From contig DMEZ01000004.1 in NCBI GenBank assembly GCA_003450735.1, positions 1 to 14,561 of the forward strand: a stretch of DNA of 14,561 nt, read 5' to 3'. The notes under the pieces are model-generated. The model ran no database searches. It saw only the letters and a list, made by a program, of their open reading frames with translations, and was not told the origin of the DNA. Position 1 is the stretch's first letter; each line of letters opens with the position of its first letter. Source of the stretch: Elusimicrobiota bacterium. Its GTDB lineage: Bacteria; Elusimicrobiota; Elusimicrobia; UBA1565. Position numbers and translations under genes: made by a program. Of this stretch, positions 5,656 to 12,894 are shown piece after piece.

Positions 5656-6442
5656 GGTAGCCTTGCGACCGACAACGAGTACGTCACTCGTCTGGGGCAG
5701 TCTTTTCGCCGCCGCCCTCACCGCCCACGCCCAGACCTCCAGCCAGCCTCCGTCCAGACCGACGGCGGGCGCGCCTATCTTCGTCGCCCTGGCCGGGACG
5801 CCGGCCGGGCTGGGCTTGCCGGCCGGCGAGCCGCACATCCGCTACCGCCTGCCGCCGGCCCAGTCCGTCGAGCGCCGCCCCGCCCTGACGATAAAGGGCA
5901 TCCCCGGCCCGGGCCGGCTCCTCATCGTCCCGACGCCGGAGCCCACCCGCCCCTTCCGCCTCGAGTTCAAGCGCCTCATGGGAGAGCTCGACCGCATCGA
6001 CCGCTTCGACGCGGCCATCCTAGCCGAGTCGGCCCGGCAGGGCGTGGACCCGCGCCTGGTCAAGGCCATCATCGCGGCCGAGTCGGATTTCCGGACGCAG
6101 GCGCGCTCCCCGCGCGGGGCGAGAGGGCTCATGCAGCTCATGCCCTCCACCGCCAGGATGATGGGTTTGGGCGCCTCCCGGCTCGACGAGCCGGAAGGCA
6201 GCATCGCCGCGGGCACGGCGTACATCCGCTACCTCTATCGCGAGGCCTGGAAGCGCTACAAGATGAACGGGGTGGCGCTGCAGGACGCCCCCCCGTGGAT
6301 GCTCCAGCGCATCATCGCCGCCTATAACGCCGGCCCGAGCGCGATGGGCCGCTCCAAGTTCCGCCCCGAGACCCGCTCCTACGTGCGGAAGGTGCTCCTC
6401 TTCTACGGGTCCGACGTCTCGGCTTTGCGCCGGCCCGGCTGA
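5654..6442 (+). CDS. lytic transglycosylase, SLT/GH23 type
   Basis: This envelope enzyme cleaves the MurNAc-GlcNAc bond of peptidoglycan. It has 262 residues from the ATG at 5654. A signal peptide (about 1-26, LVWGSLFAAALTAHA) precedes a Pro-rich linker (27-100). The SLT domain covers about 115-255: catalytic Glu143 in AAESDFRTQA, then RGLMQLMP (157-164), and AAYNAGPSA (222-230) in the substrate groove. All family signatures are intact. The frame stays open far upstream, but that region is antisense to tdh and lacks a signal peptide. The TTG at 5663 is a serious alternative start because a -10 box covers the ATG, and the signal peptide would be retained. GGAGGG at 5631-5636 is too far from the ATG to be ideal. 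The SRPBCC gene follows by six bases and is probably co-transcribed. Confidence 0.88.
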   Translation: MVALRPTTSTSLVWGSLFAAALTAHAQTSSQPPSRPTAGAPIFVALAGTPAGLGLPAGEPHIRYRLPPAQSVERRPALTIKGIPGPGRLLIVPTPEPTRPFRLEFKRLMGELDRIDRFDAAILAESARQGVDPRLVKAIIAAESDFRTQARSPRGARGLMQLMPSTARMMGLGASRLDEPEGSIAAGTAYIRYLYREAWKRYKMNGVALQDAPPWMLQRIIAAYNAGPSAMGRSKFRPETRSYVRKVLLFYGSDVSALRRPG

Positions 6443-6448
6443 GCCGCG

Positions 6449-6880
6449 ATGATCGCCTTCGACAAGACCGCCGAGATCCCGCGCAAGCCCGAGGAGGTGT
6501 GGGCGCGCCTCGCCGAGCAGGCGCGCTCGGCCGCCGACGAGTCCCTGGGCACCGCCCGCAAGCTCGTCGTGCGCGGCGTCCAGGGCTCCGGCCTGGGCTG
6601 CCGCTTCGAAGCGGGGAACCCGGACCGTCGACTCGTGCCGTGGGAAGTGGTGGAGTGGCGGCCGCCCTTCCTGTTCGCCTGCCGCAGCGAGAAGCCGGGC
6701 TGGTTCCGCGGCCACGTCCTGCTCTTCCGCGTGGACCTCGAGCCGGCCGGCGCCTCGAGCCGCATGCGGATGCAGATCTCCCTCGTCTTCAACAACCCCC
6801 TGCTGGAGCTGTGGTCGAACTGGTCCAAGCCGGCCCTGCCGGACTGGAAGGACGCCGAAGACGTCGTCGGGAAGCTTTAA
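6449..6880 (+). CDS. SRPBCC/START-like fold protein
   Basis: The 143-residue protein opens with IAFDKTAEIPRKPEEVWARL, then Ala/Glu-rich helix residues: the first strand and helix typical of SRPBCC (polyketide cyclase/Bet v1-like) domains, where the PxExVWxxL motif is characteristic. Later strands (VPWEVVEWRPPFLFACR, GHVLLFRVDLEPA, SRMRMQISLVF) fit the antiparallel sheet over a ligand cavity. The C-terminal helix is shorter than usual. There is no signal peptide, so it is presumably cytoplasmic. It starts six bases after the transglycosylase stop, with no clear SD site, and ends three bases before the convergent stop of the next gene. The ligand and role are unknown. Confidence 0.65.
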   Translation: MIAFDKTAEIPRKPEEVWARLAEQARSAADESLGTARKLVVRGVQGSGLGCRFEAGNPDRRLVPWEVVEWRPPFLFACRSEKPGWFRGHVLLFRVDLEPAGASSRMRMQISLVFNNPLLELWSNWSKPALPDWKDAEDVVGKL

Positions 6881-6883
6881 GGA

Positions 6884-8533
6884 CTACTTGACCGGCTCGC
6901 CGTTGTCGAGGGAGTAGGTCGCGTTGCGCTCGGCCGCCACGTCCTCCTGGATCGTGTTGCCGGGCTGGTTGACGGTGGAGGGGCGGCAGTTCTCCTTGTT
7001 GACGGCCTGGTCGGCGCACTCGTCGATCACCTGACCCTGGTCCTTCTGGCCGTAGTTCTTGTCGATGGCGTCGCCCTGGCCCTTGGCCGCCATCGCCATC
7101 ATGAGCCCGGCCGCCAGCATCCCCCCGCCCGCGGCGATCATGCCCATGCCGATCATCAGCATCTGCTGGCCTTCCGTGACGAGGGCCGTCCCCGCCGTGA
7201 CCATGGCCTGCCCGGCGGCCACGATGCCCGCGCCCAGGCCGAAGGGGATGGCGCTGCCGATGGAGATCATCATCTGGCCGATCTGGATCTTCATCTGGCC
7301 CGCCTGCATCTTCATCATGCCCATGACCGTGAGGAGCATGCCGGCGGCGATGAGCATGCCGCCCATGATCATGAGCATCATGGCCATGTTCGTCTTCTTC
7401 TTCGCGTCGTCGACCTTGTCCTGGTAGGGCGTCGCGTTCTCGCCCTGCACCGGCGGGGCGATGTCCGTGACGTCCGGCGCCCCCGTCGCCGTGCCGGTCG
7501 GCACCACCGAGTTCGGGTCGGGAGAGACGCCCGCTTCGCCGGTGCCCACGCCGGCGGACCTCTGCTGGTCGAAGGCGTCGGCCGAATACTGCCGGGCGGT
7601 CTCGCCCACGTTGTTGGCGCCGGCCTGGGAGAGGTTGTCGGCCAGCTTGAGCTGGCCCATGGCGCGGGCCGCGCGGCCCCTGCGCGTGGAGATCTTCTTG
7701 AGCGTGAGCGGGCGGGGCTGGCGGGCGAAGGCCTGCACCTTGCCGCCCCGGGAAGCGATGGGCTTCGAGAAGCCGCCGCCGGCCATCTGCATCTGGATGC
7801 CGCTGTCCTTGAGCTTGGCCCCCGCCGGCAGGCCGCCGGGGCTGGAGCGGTCGCTCGTCATCTTCTGGATGAAGCCGTCCGGGTTGAGGCCTTTCGCGTT
7901 CTTGGTCTCCTGCTGGCCCAGCAGGGCGGAGATGTCCGGCGCCTGCGGCGCGGGCGGGGCGTCCGGCGTCCCTTCGGAGGCGGGAGTCTCGGCCGGCGCG
8001 TCGGCGGCTTCGGGGGCCTGGCCGGGTTCGTAGAAGCCCTTGTTGGCTTTGGCGGCCAGGGAGAGCGGGTCGGCCGGGAGCGTCGCCGCGGTGAGGGCGC
8101 TGTTGGCGGCGGGGATGAAGGTCGTGACCGGAGCGGAGCTCGTGGCGGCGTCGCGGGCCGTGAGGCCCGGCCTTGAGACCGCGAGGGCGCCCACGATGAA
8201 GAGAGCCGGCGAGAGCATCCCGCCCAGCACGAGCAGGGGGCCCATCGGGGAGGCGAAGAGCCCTCCGATCCAGGACGCGCGGCCGAAGCTGTTGGCGAGC
8301 ACCTGGGCGATGCGGGCGCTCCCCAGCAGGCCGCTTGGGCCCCCCGACGCGATGGAGCCCGCGCCGCGCACGAGGACGCCGGGCGAGCCCGCGCCCGAAC
8401 TCAGCCAGACCGCGCCGCCCTTCTTCTCCTCCTCCTTCTTCTTGAGCTCGGGGATGGGGGCGGCGGCCGAAGCCCCGGTCTCGACCGGCAGGGCCCGACC
8501 TTTATGCTTCTTCCAAAGCTTCCCGGGGCTCAT
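6884..8533 (-). CDS. Met-rich membrane protein with glycine heptad repeat, 549 aa
   Basis: I recognise no family. The N-terminus is basic and cytoplasm-like (MSPGKLWKKHKGRALP, with a Lys/Glu-rich stretch at 31-38). A hydrophobic segment lies at about 88-120 (SPMGPLLVLGGMLSPALFIV). Residues 130-380 are low-complexity, rich in Ala, Pro, Gly and Thr. Residues 383-482 are intensely hydrophobic and hold 23 Met. Glycines fall at 391, 398, 405, 412, 419 and 426 and, after a one-residue slip around Pro430, at 434, 441, 448, 455, 462, 469 and 476. This suggests an antiparallel helical hairpin in or on a membrane. The tail (483-549) is polar with two Cys (506, 516). The start at 8533 has only a weak GTGAG upstream. 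Transcription comes from the hairpin-rich span after 8541, divergent from the FAH gene. Confidence 0.75.
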   Translation of the reverse strand: MSPGKLWKKHKGRALPVETGASAAAPIPELKKKEEEKKGGAVWLSSGAGSPGVLVRGAGSIASGGPSGLLGSARIAQVLANSFGRASWIGGLFASPMGPLLVLGGMLSPALFIVGALAVSRPGLTARDAATSSAPVTTFIPAANSALTAATLPADPLSLAAKANKGFYEPGQAPEAADAPAETPASEGTPDAPPAPQAPDISALLGQQETKNAKGLNPDGFIQKMTSDRSSPGGLPAGAKLKDSGIQMQMAGGGFSKPIASRGGKVQAFARQPRPLTLKKISTRRGRAARAMGQLKLADNLSQAGANNVGETARQYSADAFDQQRSAGVGTGEAGVSPDPNSVVPTGTATGAPDVTDIAPPVQGENATPYQDKVDDAKKKTNMAMMLMIMGGMLIAAGMLLTVMGMMKMQAGQMKIQIGQMMISIGSAIPFGLGAGIVAAGQAMVTAGTALVTEGQQMLMIGMGMIAAGGGMLAAGLMMAMAAKGQGDAIDKNYGQKDQGQVIDECADQAVNKENCRPSTVNQPGNTIQEDVAAERNATYSLDNGEPVK

Positions 8534-8540
8534 CTCACGA

Positions 8541-8648
8541 ATACCATATAGGTCTTAGGGCGCAGAATCAAGACCCAAAGGACCTAGACGCCGATCTGGG
8601 CCCTAGGGCCTATTTGCCGAGGGGCCGGCGAATTCCTACCATGGGGGC
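8541..8648. promoter_or_regulatory. divergent intergenic region with palindromes
   Basis: This region separates the minus-strand membrane gene from the FAH gene. GGTCTT (8551-8556) pairs with AAGACC (8570-8575) over a 13-base loop; CCTAGA (8583-8588) can pair with TCTGGG (8595-8600) with one wobble; GGCCCTAGGGCC (8599-8610) is a perfect palindrome. On the minus strand TATGGT (8542-8547 reversed) is a possible -10 for the membrane gene. I found no clear promoter for the FAH gene. Confidence 0.4.
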
Positions 8649-9587
8649 ATGAGGTTCGCGACCTTCGTGCCGCCGGGGAAGGAGCAGGAGCGCCTGGGAG
8701 TTGTCTCCGGAGAGCGCGTCCTCGATCTGGCCGCCGCTTCGGGCGGGCGCATCCCTTCGACGATGCGCGCCTTCCTCGAGCGCTCGGACGAACTGCTTCC
8801 CGCCGCCCGGGAACTGCTTGGATCGGCGCCGCCTTCCGGCTTCCTCCCCCTTGCGTCCGTGCGTCTGCGGCCCGTCCTGCCCGACCCCGCCTCCCTGCGG
8901 GACTTCTTCGCCTTCGAGGACCACGCCAAGGCCGCCGCCGAGCGCCGCGGCGAGCCGCTGGGCAAGTCGTGGTACGAGGTACCGGCCTATTTCAAGGGGA
9001 ACCCCCGGGAGATCTACGGCCCCGAGGACGAGGTGCCCTGGCCCTGGTTTACCCGGCGCCTGGACTTCGAGTGCGAGGTCGCCTGCGTGGTGGGCCGCCG
9101 CGGCCGCGACCTCTCGCCCGAGGAGGCGGCCTCGCACCTCTTCGGCTACATGCTCTTCAACGACTTCTCCGCGAGGGACATCCAGAAGAAGGAGATGGCG
9201 AACCTCATGGGGCCCGGCAAGGCCAAGGATTTCGCCAACGCCTTCGGTCCCTTCCTCGTGACCGCCGACGAGGCCGACCCGCGCCGGGACTTCGCGATGA
9301 CGGTGCGCCTCAACGGGCGCACCGTCTCCGAGGGGCACTTCAGGGACCAGTACTGGGGCTTTCCGCTGATGCTCTCCCACGCCTCCCAGTGCGAGACCCT
9401 CCACCCGGGGGACGTGCTGGGCTCGGGCACCTTTCACAAGGGCTGCGGCCTCGACCTCGGGCTGTGGCTCAGACCGGGCGACGTGATCGAGCTGGAGGTC
9501 CCCGTCCTGGGAGTCCTCCGGAACCGCGTCGGCGCGCCCAAGGAGCAGCGCGAGCTGAACTATCTCAAAAGTGGACATCGACCCTGA
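8649..9587 (+). CDS. fumarylacetoacetate hydrolase-family enzyme
   Basis: The 312-residue protein belongs to the FAH superfamily of Mg/Ca-dependent C-C bond hydrolases and isomerases acting on beta-diketo acids. Expected metal ligands are present: Asp85 (RDFFAFEDH), Glu141 and Glu143 (DFECEV) and Asp172 (NDFSARD). His92 sits where the catalytic His of FAH lies. GPGKAKDF (188-195) and the final TFHKGCGLDLG barrel segment (261-271) complete the fold. Length fits the short FAH/HpaG-like group rather than ~420-residue mammalian FAH, so the exact substrate (fumarylacetoacetate, fumarylpyruvate or similar) is open. The ATG at 8649 is preferred; the ATG at 8641 is out of frame. There is no strong SD site. 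The stop overlaps the start of the flavin reductase gene by 17 bases, indicating one operon. Confidence 0.88.
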   Translation: MRFATFVPPGKEQERLGVVSGERVLDLAAASGGRIPSTMRAFLERSDELLPAARELLGSAPPSGFLPLASVRLRPVLPDPASLRDFFAFEDHAKAAAERRGEPLGKSWYEVPAYFKGNPREIYGPEDEVPWPWFTRRLDFECEVACVVGRRGRDLSPEEAASHLFGYMLFNDFSARDIQKKEMANLMGPGKAKDFANAFGPFLVTADEADPRRDFAMTVRLNGRTVSEGHFRDQYWGFPLMLSHASQCETLHPGDVLGSGTFHKGCGLDLGLWLRPGDVIELEVPVLGVLRNRVGAPKEQRELNYLKSGHRP

Positions 9588-10161
9588 GAGCCTGCCGGTA
9601 AAAGAGCGCTACGCCCTGCTCACCTCGTTCATCCAGCCGCGCCCCATCGCCTGGGTGTCCACGCAGGACGGGGAGGGCCGCCTCAACCTGGCCCCCTTCA
9701 GCTTCTTCACGGGCGTCACGGCCAACCCCATGACCCTCTGCTTCGCCCCGGCGCGGACGAAGGAGGGCCGCAAGAAGGACACCCTCCTGAACATCGAGGA
9801 GACGGGCGAATTCGTCGTGAGCATCGTGACCGAGGAGACCGCGCGCAAGGCCGTGGAGACCTCGGCGGAATGGCCGCGCGGCGTCAGCGAGTTCGAGAAG
9901 GCCGGCCTCACCCCGGCCCCGAGCGCCCGGGTCAAGCCCCCCCGGGTGCGGGAGTCGCCCGTGAGCCTCGAGTGCGAGCTCTCCCGGCTCGTCAGCGTCA
10001 GCGAGGGCCCCATCGGCGGGACGCTGGTCCTCGGGCGGGTGGTGTTCGTCCACGCGGAAGGCGCTCTCTCGCACGAGGCCCTCAAGACGGTCGGCCGGCT
10101 CGAGGGCGACTGGTACGCGCCCGTGCGCGAGGCCTTCCGCCTCCCCCGGCCCCGGCTCTAG
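9571..10161 (+). CDS. flavin reductase-like FMN-binding split-barrel protein
   Basis: The 196-residue protein resembles the DIM6/NTAB flavin reductase-like group, cytoplasmic proteins that bind FMN and pass hydride from NAD(P)H. RPIAWVST (24-31), NLAPFSFFTGVTANPM (39-54) and TGEFVVSIV (78-86) are the usual FMN-pocket segments of the split barrel, and GRVVFVHAEGAL is the later strand typical of the group. The start is GTG at 9571, inside the end of the FAH gene (17-base overlap), so translation is probably coupled. FAH-family genes beside such flavoproteins suggest degradation of an aromatic compound, but no ring-cleavage enzyme is in view, so the substrate is not fixed. Confidence 0.85.
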   Translation: MDIDPESLPVKERYALLTSFIQPRPIAWVSTQDGEGRLNLAPFSFFTGVTANPMTLCFAPARTKEGRKKDTLLNIEETGEFVVSIVTEETARKAVETSAEWPRGVSEFEKAGLTPAPSARVKPPRVRESPVSLECELSRLVSVSEGPIGGTLVLGRVVFVHAEGALSHEALKTVGRLEGDWYAPVREAFRLPRPRL

Positions 10162-10163
10162 CC

Positions 10164-10175
10164 ATTTTGTATCAT
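10164..10175 (+). promoter_or_regulatory. candidate -10 just before a GTG start
   Basis: ATTTTGTATCAT places TATCAT at 10170-10175, preceded by TTTTG as in the box at 5644-5655. The GTG of the binding-protein gene is at 10182, where transcription would be expected to start. There is no SD site and no clear -35. Confidence 0.4.
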
Positions 10176-10181
10176 ACCGGC

Positions 10182-11075
10182 GTGAAGAAGCGCCTCGCCC
10201 TGGCCTGGGCTCTCGCCCTGTCCCTGGCGGCCGGCCCCGCCGCCGCGAAGGAGAAGCCCGCGGTCATCCGCTTCGGCCGCATCCCCTTCCTGAACTCCCG
10301 GGACATGGTGGCCGGGCACGAGAAGCTCATGCGCTACCTCGAGCGCAAGCTCGGCGTCGGCTCGGTCCGCCTCGTCCTCACCCCCGACTACGACGAGCTG
10401 ACCCGCTACATGAAGGACGGGAAGATCGACGTGGGCTGGTTCGGGACGCTCAACTATCCCAAGGCGCGCGACGAGAGCGGCTGCGAGGCCATCCTGAAGG
10501 TGAAGCGCTTCGGGGAGGTCTCCTACCGCGGGATCATCGTGACCCGCAAGGACAGCGGCATCAAGACCCTGCAGGACCTCAAGGGCCATACCTTCGCCTT
10601 CACGGAGCCCAGCTCCGCCTCCGGGTACTTCTACCCCCGCGTGATGCTCCTCTCGGCGGGCGTCGACCCCGACAAGGACCTCAAGGCGCAGTGCATCAAG
10701 GGGCACGACAAGGTGGTCTACAACGTGTTCCTCGGCAAGTTCGACGCGGGCGCGGTCTATGACGACGCCCGAGAGAAGCTCGCCTCCCCCCAGCAGCGCA
10801 AGAGCGTCGTCGTCCTGGCCAAGACCAAGGATATCCCCAGCGAGCCCATCGTGGTCCGCAAGGGGCTCGATGCGGCCCTCGTCAGGAAGCTCAAAGCCGC
10901 CCTGCTCGCCCTCAGCGCCTCCAAGCCCGAGGGAAAGGCCATCCTGGACAGGACCGGCAACGTCGAGGGCTTCGTCGAGGCCTCCGACGCGGACTACGAC
11001 TCCGTCCGGGAAGACCTGCGCCTGCATGAGAAGCTCTCCGGCGGCGGAGCCGCCGCTCCGCTGATCAAAGAGTGA
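10182..11075 (+). CDS. PhnD-like periplasmic substrate-binding protein
   Basis: The 297-residue protein starts at GTG and has a signal peptide (1-22, LALAWALALSLAAGPAAA). The mature part is the PhnD/phosphate-phosphonate type II periplasmic binding fold: IRFGRIPFLN (29-38), the DYDELTRYMKDGKIDVGWFG region (69-88), and the ligand loop TEPSSASGYFYPR (141-153), close to the family's D/EPSSTSGYxxPR signature. FDAGAVYDDA marks the second lobe. No ATP-binding or permease gene is adjacent. Instead its TGA stop overlaps the GTG of a membrane diguanylate cyclase (GTGA), so the two are translationally coupled. This points to a sensing role; PhnD-like domains also serve as input domains of sensor proteins such as TtrS. 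The ligand is unknown. A GC-rich 6-bp hairpin (11041-11056) lies just before the overlap. Confidence 0.85.
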   Translation: MKKRLALAWALALSLAAGPAAAKEKPAVIRFGRIPFLNSRDMVAGHEKLMRYLERKLGVGSVRLVLTPDYDELTRYMKDGKIDVGWFGTLNYPKARDESGCEAILKVKRFGEVSYRGIIVTRKDSGIKTLQDLKGHTFAFTEPSSASGYFYPRVMLLSAGVDPDKDLKAQCIKGHDKVVYNVFLGKFDAGAVYDDAREKLASPQQRKSVVVLAKTKDIPSEPIVVRKGLDAALVRKLKAALLALSASKPEGKAILDRTGNVEGFVEASDADYDSVREDLRLHEKLSGGGAAAPLIKE

Positions 11076-12790
11076 GACGCCTCAGCCTGAAGTGGAAGTT
11101 CATGCTCGCGGTCTCGGGCATGATCATCGTCGTCATGGCCGGGGTCGGCTGGACCTTCCTGCGCCGCGAGCGGCGGATGATCACGGCGGCCATGGAGAAC
11201 AAAGGCGTCCTGCTGGCCCGCGCGCTCGCCATCGCCTCGGCCGACAAGGTCGCCACCAACGACTTCAGCGAGCTCTCCCACTACGTCGACGACGTCCGCC
11301 GGGACCCCGAGATCGCGTACGTGTACCTCTTCGAGGACGGGAGCCGGACCTGCGTGGCCGCCTCCGACGAGAGCGGCAGCCACGCGGCCGAGGGCAAGTC
11401 GTACGACTCGTTCCAGGACGAGCTGGTCGTCGTCTCCACCGCCCCGCGCCAGCTCGCCGTCGCGGGCAGGGACGTCATCGACGTCTTCGCCCCCATCGTC
11501 ATCGGCACCAGCCGCTACGGGCTGGTGCGGGTCGGCCTGAAGCTGGACGCCCTGCATGCGGAGCTGCGCCGGACCCGCGACACGGTTCTGGCCATCCTGG
11601 TCGTTTCGGTCCTGCTCGGCATCCTCGTCTCGGGCTTTTTGGAGAACCTCATCCTCGGCCCGGTGGGCGTGCTGGTCAGGGGCGTCGAGGCGGTCTCGGT
11701 CGGCGATTTCGCGCACCGCATCGAGGTCCCGACCGGGGACGAGCTCGGACAGCTCGCGGGCGCCTTCAACCGGATGACCCACAACATCTCGGTGCTCTAC
11801 AACGTGTCGAACGCGATGAACTACATCTCGAACACCGACAAGCTGCTCGAGCTCATCCTGGCCAAGGCGCTCGAAGCCCTGGACGCCGAGAGGGGCTCGC
11901 TCATGCTGCTCGACGAGGCGGGAGAGCACCTGCAGGTGAAGGTCGTCAGCGGGATCAAGATGGACGAGACCCGCTCCGTGAGGATCCCCAAGGGCGAGGG
12001 CATCGCCGGGCAGGTCGCCCAGACCGGCGAGCCCCTCATCGTCAACGAGGGAAGCCAGGACCCCCGCTTCAAGAGCTTCGCCCGCAACGAGGAGAGCGAG
12101 CGGAAGGTGCGCACCCTGCTCTGCGTCCCCCTCAAGATGGGCGAGAGCGTGCTCGGCTGCATCAACGCGGTCAACAAGAAGAGCGGCGAGCCCTTCAGCG
12201 AGGACGACATGAAGCTGCTGGCGGTCCTCGCCAGCCAGGCGGCCGTGACCTTGAACAAGGCCCGCCTCTACGAGGAGTCCATCACCGACGGCCTGACCAC
12301 GCTCTTCATCCACCGCTACTTCCAGATCCGGCTCGACGACGAAGTCGCGCGGGCCCGCCGCTACTCGGCCAAGCTCTCGCTGATCATGTTCGACATCGAC
12401 CACTTCAAGGCCTTCAACGACCAGTACGGGCACCCGCAGGGGGACCTCGTGCTCAAGCATACGGCCCAGCTGGTGAAGGAGTCCTTGCGCGAGAACCTCG
12501 ACGTGGCCTGCCGCTACGGGGGCGAGGAGTTCGCCATCATCATGCCCGAGACCGGCCACGACGGGGCCTTCAGCGTCGCCGAGCGCCTGCGCAGGAAGAT
12601 CGAGGCCTTCGACTTCCCGGGACAGGCGTCGCCGGTCAAGGTCACCATCAGCCTGGGCGTGGCCCAGTATCCCGACGACGGCGTGGACAAGGCCGTCCTC
12701 ATCCGCCGCGCGGACACCGCCCTCTACCACTCCAAGGAGCACGGCCGCAACCGCACCTCGATCTACGAGCGCTCCATGGACGACGATTAG
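11072..12790 (+). CDS. membrane diguanylate cyclase, HAMP-GAF-GGDEF
   Basis: The 572-residue protein makes c-di-GMP from two GTP. TM1 lies at about 10-30 and TM2 at about 171-191, bracketing a ~140-residue periplasmic sensor region (single Cys94). A HAMP linker follows (about 192-245, with PVGVLVRGVEAVSVGDF), then a GAF domain (about 256-398: RGSLMLLDE, GEGIAGQVA, LLCVPLK) and a GGDEF domain (402-568). The active-site loop RYGGEEF (481-487) and the metal-binding DIDHFKAFND (441-450) are intact, so it should be active. The inhibitory I-site RxxD before the active site is not in register: ENLD (474-477) replaces it, with Arg one residue too far upstream. The GTG start overlaps the preceding stop by four bases. 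The binding protein is the likely partner for the periplasmic region. Confidence 0.92.
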   Translation: MRRLSLKWKFMLAVSGMIIVVMAGVGWTFLRRERRMITAAMENKGVLLARALAIASADKVATNDFSELSHYVDDVRRDPEIAYVYLFEDGSRTCVAASDESGSHAAEGKSYDSFQDELVVVSTAPRQLAVAGRDVIDVFAPIVIGTSRYGLVRVGLKLDALHAELRRTRDTVLAILVVSVLLGILVSGFLENLILGPVGVLVRGVEAVSVGDFAHRIEVPTGDELGQLAGAFNRMTHNISVLYNVSNAMNYISNTDKLLELILAKALEALDAERGSLMLLDEAGEHLQVKVVSGIKMDETRSVRIPKGEGIAGQVAQTGEPLIVNEGSQDPRFKSFARNEESERKVRTLLCVPLKMGESVLGCINAVNKKSGEPFSEDDMKLLAVLASQAAVTLNKARLYEESITDGLTTLFIHRYFQIRLDDEVARARRYSAKLSLIMFDIDHFKAFNDQYGHPQGDLVLKHTAQLVKESLRENLDVACRYGGEEFAIIMPETGHDGAFSVAERLRRKIEAFDFPGQASPVKVTISLGVAQYPDDGVDKAVLIRRADTALYHSKEHGRNRTSIYERSMDDD

Positions 12791-12894
12791 GCTTCCTAGG
12801 CCCTAGACCCCCCGCTGTCTTGGGCCGTTTAATCGCTCCCAAGTAGGCCCATCGCCGCATACGCTGTCTCGAGCTACTTACTAATCTCTTCATC
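12791..12894 (+). promoter_or_regulatory. leader with CTAG repeats, alternative hairpins and -10
   Basis: CCTAGGCCCTAGACCC (12796-12811) lies just after the cyclase stop. CTTGGG (12819-12824) can pair with CCCAAG (12838-12843) over a 13-base loop, or TGGGCC (12821-12826) can pair with GGCCCA (12846-12851); the two pairings exclude each other. TACTAA (12879-12884) is a candidate -10 eleven bases before the ATG, leaving a leader of only a few bases and no SD site. The hairpin might also act as a weak terminator for the cyclase gene, although no T-tract follows. Confidence 0.4.

Noticed and set aside
10158..11027. Long minus-strand frame over the binding-protein gene
   Set aside because: GC-rich shadow of a gene with clear PhnD motifs on the plus strand.
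11041..11056. GC hairpin before the cyclase start as a terminator
   Set aside because: It lies inside the coding end of the binding-protein gene with no T-tract and 15 bases before a coupled start; it is more likely chance in GC-rich codons.
10994..12742. 582-codon minus-strand frame over the diguanylate cyclase
   Set aside because: Asp/Val/Gly-biased shadow; the plus strand carries HAMP, GAF and GGDEF motifs.
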